A stretch of 64,000 nt of DNA from NCBI GenBank assembly GCA_963797565.1, contig CAWCPM010000009.1:1-64000 (forward strand), written 5' to 3'. Of the stretch, positions 56,807 through 64,000 are shown piece after piece; the stretch's first letter is position 1, and every line of letters starts with the position of its first letter. The position numbers and the translations under genes are program-made. A model generated the notes under the pieces. That model was not told where the DNA came from, did not search any database, and saw nothing but the letters and a program-made list of their open reading frames with translations. The stretch is from JAICYJ01 sp963797565. Its GTDB lineage: Bacteria > Actinomycetota > Thermoleophilia > Gaiellales > JAICJC01.

Positions 56807-57122
56807 GGGTCACCCGACGCCGCAACACCGTGACCGGCGCGTGACACCGGATCGTGCAACAAACCTCACGCCGCAGCGACGATCCCCCCGCCATCAGCAA
56901 CGATTCGCCCCACCGGGCCGGCACGAACATCACGGCACCGGGCCGGCCACCGCGCAACCATGCGGACGCGCATCACCGGCTGGCAACGACTCGTCACGAT
57001 CCCGTGCCGGACCGCCCACGGCTCCCGAGTCGGGGTTTGACACTGTTAAGAGCGCGCCGGGCGTTGCGCAGTTGAGCGGGCGGCGTCAGCCGTTGTTGCG
57101 GGCGCGTGACGGACGGCGGGAA
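56807..57122. repeat. 316-nt non-coding region with degenerate palindromic repeats
   Basis: No gene was seen between the convergent VOC and DsbA-like genes. It contains GTTTGACACTGTT near 57035, related to GTTTGACACCTGTT at 37264, and CGAGTCGGG shared with 37555. It also has repeated CGTGACACCGG, TCACGGCACCGG and TCACGATCCCGTGCCGG, which resemble the hairpin elements of the 37.2-37.6 kb region. It seems to be the same repeat family in a more decayed form. Confidence 0.55.
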
Positions 57123-57785
57123 TCAGACCGTCTGGTCGCCGCGGCGGGCGCGCTCGATCGTCTCGACGATCGCCTCGGGCGGGTGGGCTCCGGCCAGCCC
57201 GTAGCGGCGGTTGAAGACGAAGAAGGGCACCGAGCTGATGCCCAGCTCGAGCGCGTCGGTCTCGTCGGTGCGGACGTCCATGACGTAGTCGTCCCCAGCA
57301 AGCATCGCGCTAACGGCCGCCGGGTCAAGCCCGCCGCGGCCCGCCGCGGCAGCCAGCGCCGCCGGGTCTCCGATCGGCTCCCCTTCGCCAAAGTACGCTG
57401 ACATCAGCCGATCCTGGACGGCGTTCTGCACGCCGGCGGTGTGCGCCATGTGCAGCACGCGGTGGGCGTCGAAGGTGTTTCCGCGGCGGGCACGGGCGAA
57501 GTCGAACGTGAGACCCATCTCGGCACCCATCCGCTCCGTCTCCTCGTGCATTGCGCGTGCCTCCTCGAGGTTGATGCCGCGGCGCCGGGCCAGCTCCTCA
57601 TCGGCCGATCCGGCGTCGGCGGGGAGCGTCGGATCCAGCTCGAAGCTGCGCCAGCGCAGGTCGATCAGCTCACGGTCGGGCACCCGCTCGAGCGCCTGCT
57701 CAAGGTAGCGCTTGCCCACGTAGCACCACGAGCAGACCACGTCCGACCAGATCTCGAGCGTCAGTGCGGGGGCCGGATCGGTCAC
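57123..57785 (-). CDS. DsbA/FrnE-family oxidoreductase
   Basis: This 220-residue protein has a thioredoxin fold with the redox motif CSWCYVGK near residue 18 and the cis-Pro loop GISSVPFFVFNRRYGLAGA, the DsbA/FrnE layout. It has no signal peptide, so it is cytoplasmic; FrnE-type proteins are disulfide isomerases and have been tied to stress tolerance and polyketide pathways. It is the last gene of a minus-strand run with DUF1348, uridine-kinase-like and HAD genes. Confidence 0.9.
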   Translation of the reverse strand: MTDPAPALTLEIWSDVVCSWCYVGKRYLEQALERVPDRELIDLRWRSFELDPTLPADAGSADEELARRRGINLEEARAMHEETERMGAEMGLTFDFARARRGNTFDAHRVLHMAHTAGVQNAVQDRLMSAYFGEGEPIGDPAALAAAAGRGGLDPAAVSAMLAGDDYVMDVRTDETDALELGISSVPFFVFNRRYGLAGAHPPEAIVETIERARRGDQTV

Positions 57786-57792
57786 GTCATCG

Positions 57793-58254
57793 TCAGCGCA
57801 GCGGGATGCCGTCGCCGTCGCCCTCCGCTCGGGGGCCGTTGATGCGACGGTCGCTCTCCGCGATCGACACGTCGTTGATGCTGGCTTCGCGGCGCCGCAT
57901 CAGCCCGTTGTCCTCGAACTCCCAGTTCTCGTTGCCGTACGACCGCCACCAGCTGCCGCCGGCGTCGCGCCACTCGTACTGGAAGCGCACGGCGATGCGG
58001 TCGCCGGCGAACGTCCAGAGATCCTTGCGCAGCACGTAGTCGAGCTCCTTCTCCCACTTGCGCACGAGGAACGCGTGCACCTGATCGCGGCCGGACAGGA
58101 ACTCGTCGCGGTTCCGCCACTGCGTGTCCTCGGTGTAGGCAAGGACGACGCGGTCGGGATCACGGGTGTTCCACGCCGCCTCGGCCGCCAGCACCTTCTT
58201 CCACGCATCCTCCTCGGTGAACGGCGGAAACGGCGGGCGCTCGACAGCTGACAT
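57793..58254 (-). CDS. DUF1348 (SnoaL/NTF2-like) protein
   Basis: This 153-residue protein has PPFPPFTEEDAWKKVLAAEA, WNTRDPDRVVLAYTEDTQWR, FLVRKWEKELDYVLRKDLW and YGNENWEFEDNGLMRRREAS, which closely follow DUF1348, an NTF2-like cone fold. The role of the family is unknown. It lies 7 nt before the DsbA-like gene and 15 nt after the kinase-like gene, so the run is one operon. Confidence 0.9.
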   Translation of the reverse strand: MSAVERPPFPPFTEEDAWKKVLAAEAAWNTRDPDRVVLAYTEDTQWRNRDEFLSGRDQVHAFLVRKWEKELDYVLRKDLWTFAGDRIAVRFQYEWRDAGGSWWRSYGNENWEFEDNGLMRRREASINDVSIAESDRRINGPRAEGDGDGIPLR

Positions 58255-58269
58255 GCCCGGATCATAGGC

Positions 58270-58821
58270 TCAGCCGATCCGAACGAACTCCGTCTCCGGA
58301 TCGTGGTCGATGCCCGGGTTGCCGTCGACCACCAGATCGCAGCGAGCCCGGGTGCCGTCCTGCGCGAAGTGGGCGTCCTCCTCGGCCATCCACGCATCCC
58401 AGAGCGGCCGCGCGTCCCGGCCATCCCGCTCCAGCCCCCGTTCCAGGCGCAGCTCCGCGGGAGCATCGACCCAGATCGCGTAGGCCAGCCGGTCGGCGGC
58501 CGCACGCCGGGCGCTGGAGACGCCCTCGATCACGACCGCCGGCATGGGGCGCGCAGTCTCCCCCGACGAGAGCGGCACGATCACCTCACGCTCCAATCGC
58601 GGCCACCACTCCACACCGGGCTCTCCGGTCGCGAAGTCGTCGGTGTGCACGACCGCGGCCCCGCCCAGCGCGGCCGCCAACCGCGCCGCGAACGTGGACT
58701 TGCCGGCGCCGCCGTGGCCGTCGACCGCCACCAGTCGCACGCCGCCGGGCAGGGCGAGAATCGACTCGGCCAGCGACCGGAACGACTGCACCCGCCGCCC
58801 GCCCATGCCGGTGTCGATCAC
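58270..58821 (-). CDS. Uridine-kinase-like P-loop kinase
   Basis: This 183-residue protein has the Walker A motif GHGGAGKSTFA (residues about 36-46), VVHTDDFATGEPGVEWWPRL as the substrate-binding acidic loop, and VVIEGVSSARR as the Walker B region, as in uridine kinase-like enzymes. It phosphorylates a nucleoside or small molecule, not defined here. The start overlaps the HAD phosphatase stop as ATGA, so the two are coupled and may act on related metabolites. Confidence 0.85.
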   Translation of the reverse strand: MIDTGMGGRRVQSFRSLAESILALPGGVRLVAVDGHGGAGKSTFAARLAAALGGAAVVHTDDFATGEPGVEWWPRLEREVIVPLSSGETARPMPAVVIEGVSSARRAAADRLAYAIWVDAPAELRLERGLERDGRDARPLWDAWMAEEDAHFAQDGTRARCDLVVDGNPGIDHDPETEFVRIG

Positions 58822-59762
58822 GTGCCGGAGAGGTCGGCGAAGACCGTGCTCCAGTCGCTCTTGACGCTGACCACCGTCCAGCCCTGCGCTGCCGCCTGCT
58901 CCAGGGCCTTCTCGGCGCCTGCCGTATACGCGAACTCGCGCTGATCGTCGTCGTGATCGATCAGCAGCCGCAGTGCGGGCCGCGAGCGGCCGCCGGCGTA
59001 CTGCAGCATCTCGATGTCGCCGTTGGAGTTTCCCGCGGCGATCAGCGGCCGCCGGCCGATCCGGCTCCAGATCCGCACCGGCTTGATCGGGCCGTCGTCG
59101 AACACGTCCATGGCCGCCTGGTAGACGACGTTGCCGCCCTCCTCGTCCTCGAGGTAGCGCAGGCCGGTGGCGCTGCCGACCACGCGCTCGGCCGGAATGC
59201 CGTAGATGGCCTCGGTCACCGGCCGCATGAAGTCGCGGTCGCCGCCTGAGGCGATGTAGGTCGCGAACCCGTTCGCCTCCAGGTGGCCGAGCAGCTCAAC
59301 CATCGGCAGGTACCCGGTGTCGCGGAAGCTGCGGCCGAGCGTCGGGTGCTGCTCGTCGTGCAGGAACGCATGGGCGGCATCGGCGTACTCGTCGACGGTC
59401 ATCCCGTCGAACGCCTGCAGCATGCCGCCGAACAGCACCTTCACGCCGCTGTCGTCGCCGTGATAGTGCCTGGTCACGACGTCCCCCAGCCAGGCGTAGT
59501 CCCGCTCGTAGGCGGCCTTCCAGGGCTGCTCCTCCCGCAGCTCGGCGTCGGCCTCGGCCATGCCCCCAAGCCGCTTGAGAACGAAACCCAGCTCGACCGG
59601 CATCGGCTTCTCACACCAGAGCGTGCCGTCGTTGTCGAATACAGCAACACGCTCAGCGCGAGGCACGAAGTCGCCTCCGCCCTCGGCGGTGACGCGTTCG
59701 ACGAAGTCGAGGATGGCGCGCTTGGCGGCGCCGTCGTTCCAGGATGGCATGGGGAGGCTCAT
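58818..59762 (-). CDS. HAD-superfamily hydrolase
   Basis: This 314-residue protein has HAD motif I AVFDNDGTLWCEKP (Asp nucleophile near 42), motif II in ATYIASGGDRDFMRP, Lys in PIKPVRIWSRIG and motif IV LIAAGNSNGDIEML. It is a phosphoserine-phosphatase-like phosphomonoesterase; a dehalogenase activity is less likely. There is no signal peptide, so it is cytoplasmic. It is the first gene of a four-gene minus-strand operon and is divergent from the phosphotransferase gene. Confidence 0.9.
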   Translation of the reverse strand: MSLPMPSWNDGAAKRAILDFVERVTAEGGGDFVPRAERVAVFDNDGTLWCEKPMPVELGFVLKRLGGMAEADAELREEQPWKAAYERDYAWLGDVVTRHYHGDDSGVKVLFGGMLQAFDGMTVDEYADAAHAFLHDEQHPTLGRSFRDTGYLPMVELLGHLEANGFATYIASGGDRDFMRPVTEAIYGIPAERVVGSATGLRYLEDEEGGNVVYQAAMDVFDDGPIKPVRIWSRIGRRPLIAAGNSNGDIEMLQYAGGRSRPALRLLIDHDDDQREFAYTAGAEKALEQAAAQGWTVVSVKSDWSTVFADLSGT

Positions 59763-59814
59763 CGTTCGCTCCGGGTTCTACCAGAAGCACGTCCCCGCTA
59801 GGATCGACGCGCCG

Positions 59815-60717
59815 ATGCCGGGAAAGATGCATGCCGACGAGGTGGATACCGACCCATCGCTGGTGCGCCGGCTGCTGGCCGACCAGCTCCCGCAATGGGC
59901 GGATCTGCCTATCGAGCCGGTCGAATCATCCGGTACGGACAACGCCATCTACCGGCTGGGCGAGCACATGGCCGCGCGTCTGCCCCGCGTCCCCGGCGGC
60001 ACCGCGACCATCGACAAGGAGCTGCGCTGGCTGCCGAAGCTGGCACCGCTGCTGCCCGTCGCGATCTCCCAGCCGCTCGCGAAGGGCTCGCCCGGGCAGG
60101 GCTATCCGTGGCACTGGTCGGTGCACCGGTGGCTGGACGGCGAGAGCGTGAACGTCGAGCGGATGGCCGATCCCGTCGGCCTGGCGCAGGACCTGGGCGG
60201 CTTCGTGGCCGCGCTGCGTCGGATCGATACTGCGGGCGGGCCGATCGCCGGCCGGGACGGGTCGCGGGGCGCGCCGCTGGCCCAGCGCGACGCCGCAACC
60301 AGGGAGGCGATCGTCGCGCTCGACGGCGTCGTCGACAGCCCCGCCGTCACCGCCGCCTGGGAAGCGGCCGTGCAGGCTCCGACCTGGCAGCATCCCGGCG
60401 TCTGGATCCACGGCGATCTGCTGTCGGGCAACGTGCTGGTCGACGGCAGCGGCCGGCTGAGCGCGGTGATCGACTTCGGATGCATGGTCGTGGGCGATCC
60501 GGCCTGCGACGTGATGGCCGCCTGGACGCTGTTCTCGTCCGAGGGCCGGGAGGCGTTCCGGTCAGCCCTCGTGGTCGATGACGCCACCTGGGCGCGGGGT
60601 CGCGGCTGGGCGCTCTCTTTCGCCCTGATCGCCCTGCCCTACTACATGCACACCAACCCCGTGTTCGTGCGCGATGCCCGGCACGTGATCCGCGAGGTGC
60701 TGGCCGACCAGGCGTAG
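59815..60717 (+). CDS. Aminoglycoside phosphotransferase (APH) family kinase
   Basis: This 300-residue protein has the nucleotide-binding N-lobe (SSGTDNAIYRLGEHMAARLP), the hinge region YPWHWSVHRWLDGESV, the catalytic Brenner motif WIHGDLLSGNVLVD and the metal-binding VIDFGCMVVGDPACDVM. It is similar to Mph-like macrolide and small-molecule kinases, so the substrate is unknown and may be a natural metabolite. The start is the ATG at 59815 or 59827. Confidence 0.9.
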   Translation: MPGKMHADEVDTDPSLVRRLLADQLPQWADLPIEPVESSGTDNAIYRLGEHMAARLPRVPGGTATIDKELRWLPKLAPLLPVAISQPLAKGSPGQGYPWHWSVHRWLDGESVNVERMADPVGLAQDLGGFVAALRRIDTAGGPIAGRDGSRGAPLAQRDAATREAIVALDGVVDSPAVTAAWEAAVQAPTWQHPGVWIHGDLLSGNVLVDGSGRLSAVIDFGCMVVGDPACDVMAAWTLFSSEGREAFRSALVVDDATWARGRGWALSFALIALPYYMHTNPVFVRDARHVIREVLADQA

Positions 60718-60795
60718 GGATATCCCTCACGCGGACGCCGTGCCTCGCCACCTACCGTGGCGGCACCATCGATGTCGGCGACGAGGAGGTGCGTG

Positions 60796-61185
60796 ATGAT
60801 CATGGAGCTCGGACTGGTGCTGATCGTGGCCTTTGCCATGACCTTTCGCTCGATGCAGCGGCAGGCTGCGGCCACATCCGGGGAAGCGGGCACGGTGGCT
60901 GCAGGCACCGGCGGCGAAACGCCGTCGGCGGGAGCGAGGACGGCTGCGATCGCCTCGCTGGCCTGCGCCCTGCTACTGCCCGCGTCGCTGCTGCTCCCGT
61001 CGATCCCGTTGCACCTCGAGCTGCAGGCGCCGTTCGTGGGGATCATCCTGGGCGTCCTTGCGATCGTCCGCCTCGGCAACCGGTTCACGTCTCGGTGGCA
61101 GACGGTCGCGTGGCTGGGCGTCGGGCTCAGCGTCACCTGCATCCTGCTCGTCTTCGCCGCCTTCGCGCTGATGCTCTCCGAGTAG
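60796..61185 (+). CDS. Small membrane protein, unknown function
   Basis: From the ATG at 60796 this protein has about 129 residues and four hydrophobic stretches: ELGLVLIVAFAMTF, ASLACALLLPASLLLPSIPL, FVGIILGVLAIVRLG and TVAWLGVGLSVTCILLVFAA. A Gly/Ala/Thr linker lies between the first and second. GAGGAGG lies 6 nt before the start. No family is recognised. It lies alone between the phosphotransferase and the spermidine-synthase-like gene. Confidence 0.6.
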   Translation: MIMELGLVLIVAFAMTFRSMQRQAAATSGEAGTVAAGTGGETPSAGARTAAIASLACALLLPASLLLPSIPLHLELQAPFVGIILGVLAIVRLGNRFTSRWQTVAWLGVGLSVTCILLVFAAFALMLSE

Positions 61186-61249
61186 CGCCGAGACGGCCGT
61201 GACCCGGCGCATGTCGCCGCGACTGCGTCGCGGATAGGCTGCGCGCGAG

Positions 61250-62725
61250 GTGAACCGACTCCTCTACCCGCTGGTGTTCGTGGCAGGTGCAGGCACGATG
61301 GCGACCGAGATGTGCGCCTCACGGCTGCTCGCGCCCTTCTTCGGGGCATCGATCCTGATCTGGGCGAACATCATCGGCCTGATCCTGATCTACCTGTCGA
61401 TCGGGTACTTCTGGGGCGGCCGGCTGGCCGACCGCCATCCCAGCCTTTCGTACATGTGCCGGCTGATCATGTGCGCGGCGATTGCGATAGCCGTGATCCC
61501 GTTCGTGTCCGAGCCGCTGCTCTCGCGGGCCGTGGGCGCGTTTGCCGCGGCGTCGGTGGGGGCCTTCCTGGGCTCCTTCTTCGCCTCGATGGCCCTGTTC
61601 TCGGTACCGATCACGCTGCTCGGGATGGTCTCGCCGTTCGCGGTGCGGCTGGCGGTCGACTCGGTCGAGCGCGCGGGCGAGATCGCCGGGCGCCTGTACG
61701 CGCTGTCCACCGCCGGGTCGATCCTGGGCACGTTCCTGCCGGTGGTGGTGCTGATCCCGCTGATCGGCACCCGCCGCACCATGCTGGCCACGGCCGCCGT
61801 GCTGGCGCTGGCGGCGACGCCGGCGCTTGGCCGGCGGTACGTGCTGGCCCCGGCCGCGGTCGTGGTGCTGGCTCTGGTGCCGCCGGGCCTGGTCAAGCCC
61901 GGGGCGGGCGTGATCTGGGAGGGCGAGTCGGCATACCAGTTCATCCAGGTGCAGGCGACCGCGGATGGCGGGCGCGTGCTGCACCTGAACGAGGGCTGGG
62001 CCGAGCACTCGGTCTGGCACCGGCACCGCGTGCTCACGGGCGGATACTGGGACCAGTTCCTGCTCGCCCCCGTCATGCACGGCCCCGGGTTCAGGTCGCT
62101 GGCGATGATCGGGTACGCCGGCGGCACCGTCGGCCGCGCCTACGGCAGCTACTGGCCCGCGGTGAACGTGCTCGGCATCGAGCTCGACCCCGAGGTCACC
62201 GCCATCGGGCGCCGCTACTTCGGTCTGGCGTCGAACCCGCGGGTGCGGGTGGCGACGGCCGACGGCCGCCCCTACCTGGCCGCCCACGCCGCTCGGTACG
62301 ACGCAATCTTCCTGGACGCGTTCCGCCAGCCCTACATCCCGTTCTACCTGACCACCCAGGAGTTCTGGAAGCTGGCGCTTGAGCGGCTGCAGCCGGGCGG
62401 GATGGTGATGGCCAACGTCGGCACGATCCCCGGCGACGAGCGCCTGCCCAGCGCGATCGCGGGCACCATGGCCACGGTCTTTCCCCGGGTCTACCGCTGG
62501 CGGGTGGGTGGCTTCAACGAGATCGTGGCGGGGTTCACGGGGCCGGTCTCGGCCTCCCAGCTGCGCTCGCGCCTGGCCGCTGCGGTGCCCGCGCTCGACC
62601 CCGCTGCCGACCTGGCCGAGGGGCTGCAACCGCAGCCGCCATCGGACGATCCGCTGACCGATGACCGGGCGCCCGTGGAGTGGCTGACCGACCAGCTGAT
62701 CGTGCGCTACGCAGACGGCGGCTGA
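61250..62725 (+). CDS. Membrane-bound spermidine-synthase-like protein
   Basis: This 491-residue protein has about six to seven membrane segments in residues 1-225 and a spermidine-synthase-fold C-terminal domain at about 225-490 (YQFIQVQATADGGRVLHLNE, GIELDPEVTAIGRRYF, YDAIFLDAFRQPYIPFYLTT). The SAM-loop reads MIGYAGGTVGRAYG instead of the classical GGGDGG, so decarboxylated-SAM use is uncertain. The family occurs widely in bacteria with a membrane half. The start is GTG at 61250. Its end overlaps the convergent arrestin-like gene by 19 nt. Confidence 0.85.
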   Translation: MNRLLYPLVFVAGAGTMATEMCASRLLAPFFGASILIWANIIGLILIYLSIGYFWGGRLADRHPSLSYMCRLIMCAAIAIAVIPFVSEPLLSRAVGAFAAASVGAFLGSFFASMALFSVPITLLGMVSPFAVRLAVDSVERAGEIAGRLYALSTAGSILGTFLPVVVLIPLIGTRRTMLATAAVLALAATPALGRRYVLAPAAVVVLALVPPGLVKPGAGVIWEGESAYQFIQVQATADGGRVLHLNEGWAEHSVWHRHRVLTGGYWDQFLLAPVMHGPGFRSLAMIGYAGGTVGRAYGSYWPAVNVLGIELDPEVTAIGRRYFGLASNPRVRVATADGRPYLAAHAARYDAIFLDAFRQPYIPFYLTTQEFWKLALERLQPGGMVMANVGTIPGDERLPSAIAGTMATVFPRVYRWRVGGFNEIVAGFTGPVSASQLRSRLAAAVPALDPAADLAEGLQPQPPSDDPLTDDRAPVEWLTDQLIVRYADGG

Positions 62726-63519
62726 GCGAGATCAAAGCGCAGCGGCGTCAGCGCGGCGCGATCCGCAACTCCCCGCCGGGGCGCGCGCCGTGCGTCGATC
62801 TCGTACCGCCAGGCCAGCGTGCGACCCTCGACGGCCGGCGGCAGCCCGACCGGGATGTCGAAGCTGCACGGATACCAGCGCCGGTCGATGCCCAGCTCGA
62901 CCGTGGCCTCCTCCTGCCACAGCGACCGGCTGCGCCACAACGGCGGGTGCCGGCGGTTGCGGACCCGCAGGTTCGTACGCCACGCCTCCTCGAAGCGGGC
63001 CACGACCACGACCTTACCCTCGTCGAGCCCCTCCTCGGCGTGCACGCGACACTGGATGTGACCACCGCCCTGCAGCCGCACGTCGGACAGCTCCAGGTGA
63101 AACCGGCGCCCCGGGTGCGACGCGATCACACGGTCGATGTGGGCGCTCTGGTGGATCGCCTGCTCACCGCCTGAGATCATCAGGGGCACGGCCCCATGCC
63201 GGCGGTTGCGGCGCGAGCCGCTCAGGGCACGGGCCGCGTAACCGAGCCCCGTCCGCTCACCCGACCACCCCGGCGGCAGCCACTCCGGCAGCGGCAGTTC
63301 GAACTCCGCGCGGCCGTCGACCGGCGCCACCTCGCAGTCGCTGACGCCGAACGAGAGCGTGGCCGAGGGAGAGCGCTCGAGCCGCACGACCGTGATGGTG
63401 ACGGGTTCGTCGGCGCCCAGCACCTCGCCGCCGATCGAGCCACCCGCCGACCACTCATGACTGGCCAGGACAAACTGCAGCTCCTGGCCGGTGCTCCGGC
63501 GAGATAGAAGCCCCACCAC
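62707..63519 (-). CDS. Arrestin-like/Spo0M-like protein
   Basis: This 270-residue protein is beta-rich with repeated sandwich strands: GGSIGGEVLGADEPVTITVV, SDCEVAPVDGRAEFELPLPE, VRLQGGGHIQCRVHAEE, SFDIPVGLPPAVEGRTLAWR and YEIDARRA. The last two are typical of arrestin-like beta sandwiches, of which Spo0M is a bacterial example. It is cytoplasmic, with no signal peptide; the role is unknown. GTG at 63519 or 63516 is the start. Confidence 0.6.
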   Translation of the reverse strand: MVGLLSRRSTGQELQFVLASHEWSAGGSIGGEVLGADEPVTITVVRLERSPSATLSFGVSDCEVAPVDGRAEFELPLPEWLPPGWSGERTGLGYAARALSGSRRNRRHGAVPLMISGGEQAIHQSAHIDRVIASHPGRRFHLELSDVRLQGGGHIQCRVHAEEGLDEGKVVVVARFEEAWRTNLRVRNRRHPPLWRSRSLWQEEATVELGIDRRWYPCSFDIPVGLPPAVEGRTLAWRYEIDARRAPRRGVADRAALTPLRFDLAQPPSA

Positions 63520-63614
63520 ACACCTCCACGCGACGCGCCTGGCCCGATCCTTCGGGGTTCAGGCGTACTCTACCCGCGCCGCGGTGGGCGGTCTGGGGCG
63601 CGGCTGACCGATGA

Positions 63615-64000
63615 TCACTCCTCGTCCGGGCGGTTCTGCACGTACTGGTAGCCGAACCGCCCCTTGACGCAGAGGTTGCCGCGCGTGATCCCGTGGTCGA
63701 GCGGCGAGGTGACCTTCACGATCGAGTTGTCCTGCACGTGCAGCTCCAGGCTGCAGCCGACGCCGCAGTAGGAGCAGATCGTCTCGGTCACGGTCTGCTC
63801 GCTCTCGTCCCAGGTGCCGTCCTCGCGCATGTCGTGCTCGCTCTTGAACATCAGCGCGCCGGTCGGGCAGACGGCGATGCAGTTGCCGCAGTAGACGCAC
63901 GCCGAGTCGGGCAGCGGGGCCGCGTACTCCGTCGAGATGCGCGCGTCGAACCCGCGCCCGGCCACCGCGATCGCGAAGGTGTTCTGCCAGTCCGTGCCGC
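63615..64000 (-). CDS. Iron-sulfur N-terminal part of a formate-dehydrogenase/NuoG-type protein, partial at the window edge
   Basis: The visible C-terminal 127 codons include a [4Fe-4S] ferredoxin motif (ACVYCGNCIAVCPTGAL) and the Mo/W-bisPGD [4Fe-4S] N-terminal motif (CSYCGVGCSLELHV), then GITRGNLCVKGRFGYQYVQN, after which the protein ends (NRPDEE, TGA). In whole formate dehydrogenase alpha subunits the molybdopterin catalytic domain follows at this point. Here it is missing, and readthrough of the TGA gives no homologous sequence. This is therefore either a separate electron-transfer subunit or a truncated gene. The N-terminus lies beyond the window. Confidence 0.85.
   Translation of the reverse strand, partial: GTDWQNTFAIAVAGRGFDARISTEYAAPLPDSACVYCGNCIAVCPTGALMFKSEHDMREDGTWDESEQTVTETICSYCGVGCSLELHVQDNSIVKVTSPLDHGITRGNLCVKGRFGYQYVQNRPDEE

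Noticed and set aside
63600..63617. TGA of the formate-dehydrogenase-type gene as selenocysteine
   Set aside because: Readthrough gives a short Ser/Arg/Pro-rich tail and a stop after about 15 codons, with no match to the expected catalytic domain.

Overview
The window is 64 kb of very G+C-rich DNA (about 70 percent by eye), densely packed with 4-nt start/stop overlaps. It looks like a chromosomal piece of an actinobacterium. The sporulation-type regulator whiA next to yvcK, uvrC and the glycolytic genes gap-pgk-tpiA is an actinobacterial and Gram-positive gene order. Apparent leaderless promoters and frequent GTG starts fit the same phylum. Assignment to Thermoleophilia or a relative is an inference only. 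No rRNA, CRISPR array, prophage or insertion sequence was seen.

Region 1 (1-20 kb) is mostly housekeeping. It holds tRNA-Gly(CCC), a PAS-rich histidine kinase with a lipoprotein, argS with an unusual HIGH motif, an M48 protease, a metallophosphoesterase and an ECF sigma factor. The central-carbon operon gap-pgk-tpiA-gpmI is joined throughout by GTGA overlaps and preceded by a long structured leader. whiA, yvcK and uvrC follow; rapZ is missing from its usual place and a methyltransferase sits there. An orphan set of TadE-like pseudopilins ends in a TadG-like/NlpC-P60 fusion protein.

Region 2 (20-28 kb) holds a HemQ/chlorite-dismutase-family protein, a beta-propeller protein behind a CRP-type palindrome, an NhaA-DsbA fusion antiporter, an orphan DNA methylase, small membrane proteins, a Bcp peroxiredoxin and a CaiB-type CoA transferase that seems to begin at CTG. 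tRNA-Leu(CAG) closes it.

Region 3 (28-51 kb) is a catabolic island. A MarR-like regulator, an amino-acid/polyamine permease, a PuuD-like gamma-glutamyl hydrolase and a class III aminotransferase form an amine-use module. A second permease, a GntR/FCD regulator and an amidohydrolase follow. From 39575 to 50607 runs a nearly gapless 12-gene operon: FAH-family hydrolase, extradiol dioxygenase, HpaB-type hydroxylase, small ABM-like protein, acetoacetate-decarboxylase-family protein, SDR, HpaE-type aldehyde dehydrogenase, P450, glutamine-synthetase-like ligase, second P450, Rieske ferredoxin and nucleotidyltransferase. It resembles a homoprotocatechuate-type meta-cleavage pathway with unusual additions. 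A shared 12-nt palindrome suggests that the GntR protein controls its own locus, the permease and this operon.

Region 4 (51-64 kb) holds a PAS-GGDEF protein, an iron-type alcohol dehydrogenase, a TetR/MFS pair with a shared operator, a two-domain glyoxalase-family protein, a four-gene minus-strand operon (HAD phosphatase, uridine-kinase-like protein, DUF1348, DsbA/FrnE), a phosphotransferase, a membrane-bound spermidine-synthase-like protein, an arrestin-like protein and the end of an iron-sulfur formate-dehydrogenase-type subunit.

Two points need care. Four genes between 30 and 57 kb carry five +1 interruptions, always one extra base and never one missing, which could be sequencing insertions or real lesions. 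Two convergent intergenic regions (37.2-37.6 and 56.8-57.1 kb) hold palindrome-rich repeats.
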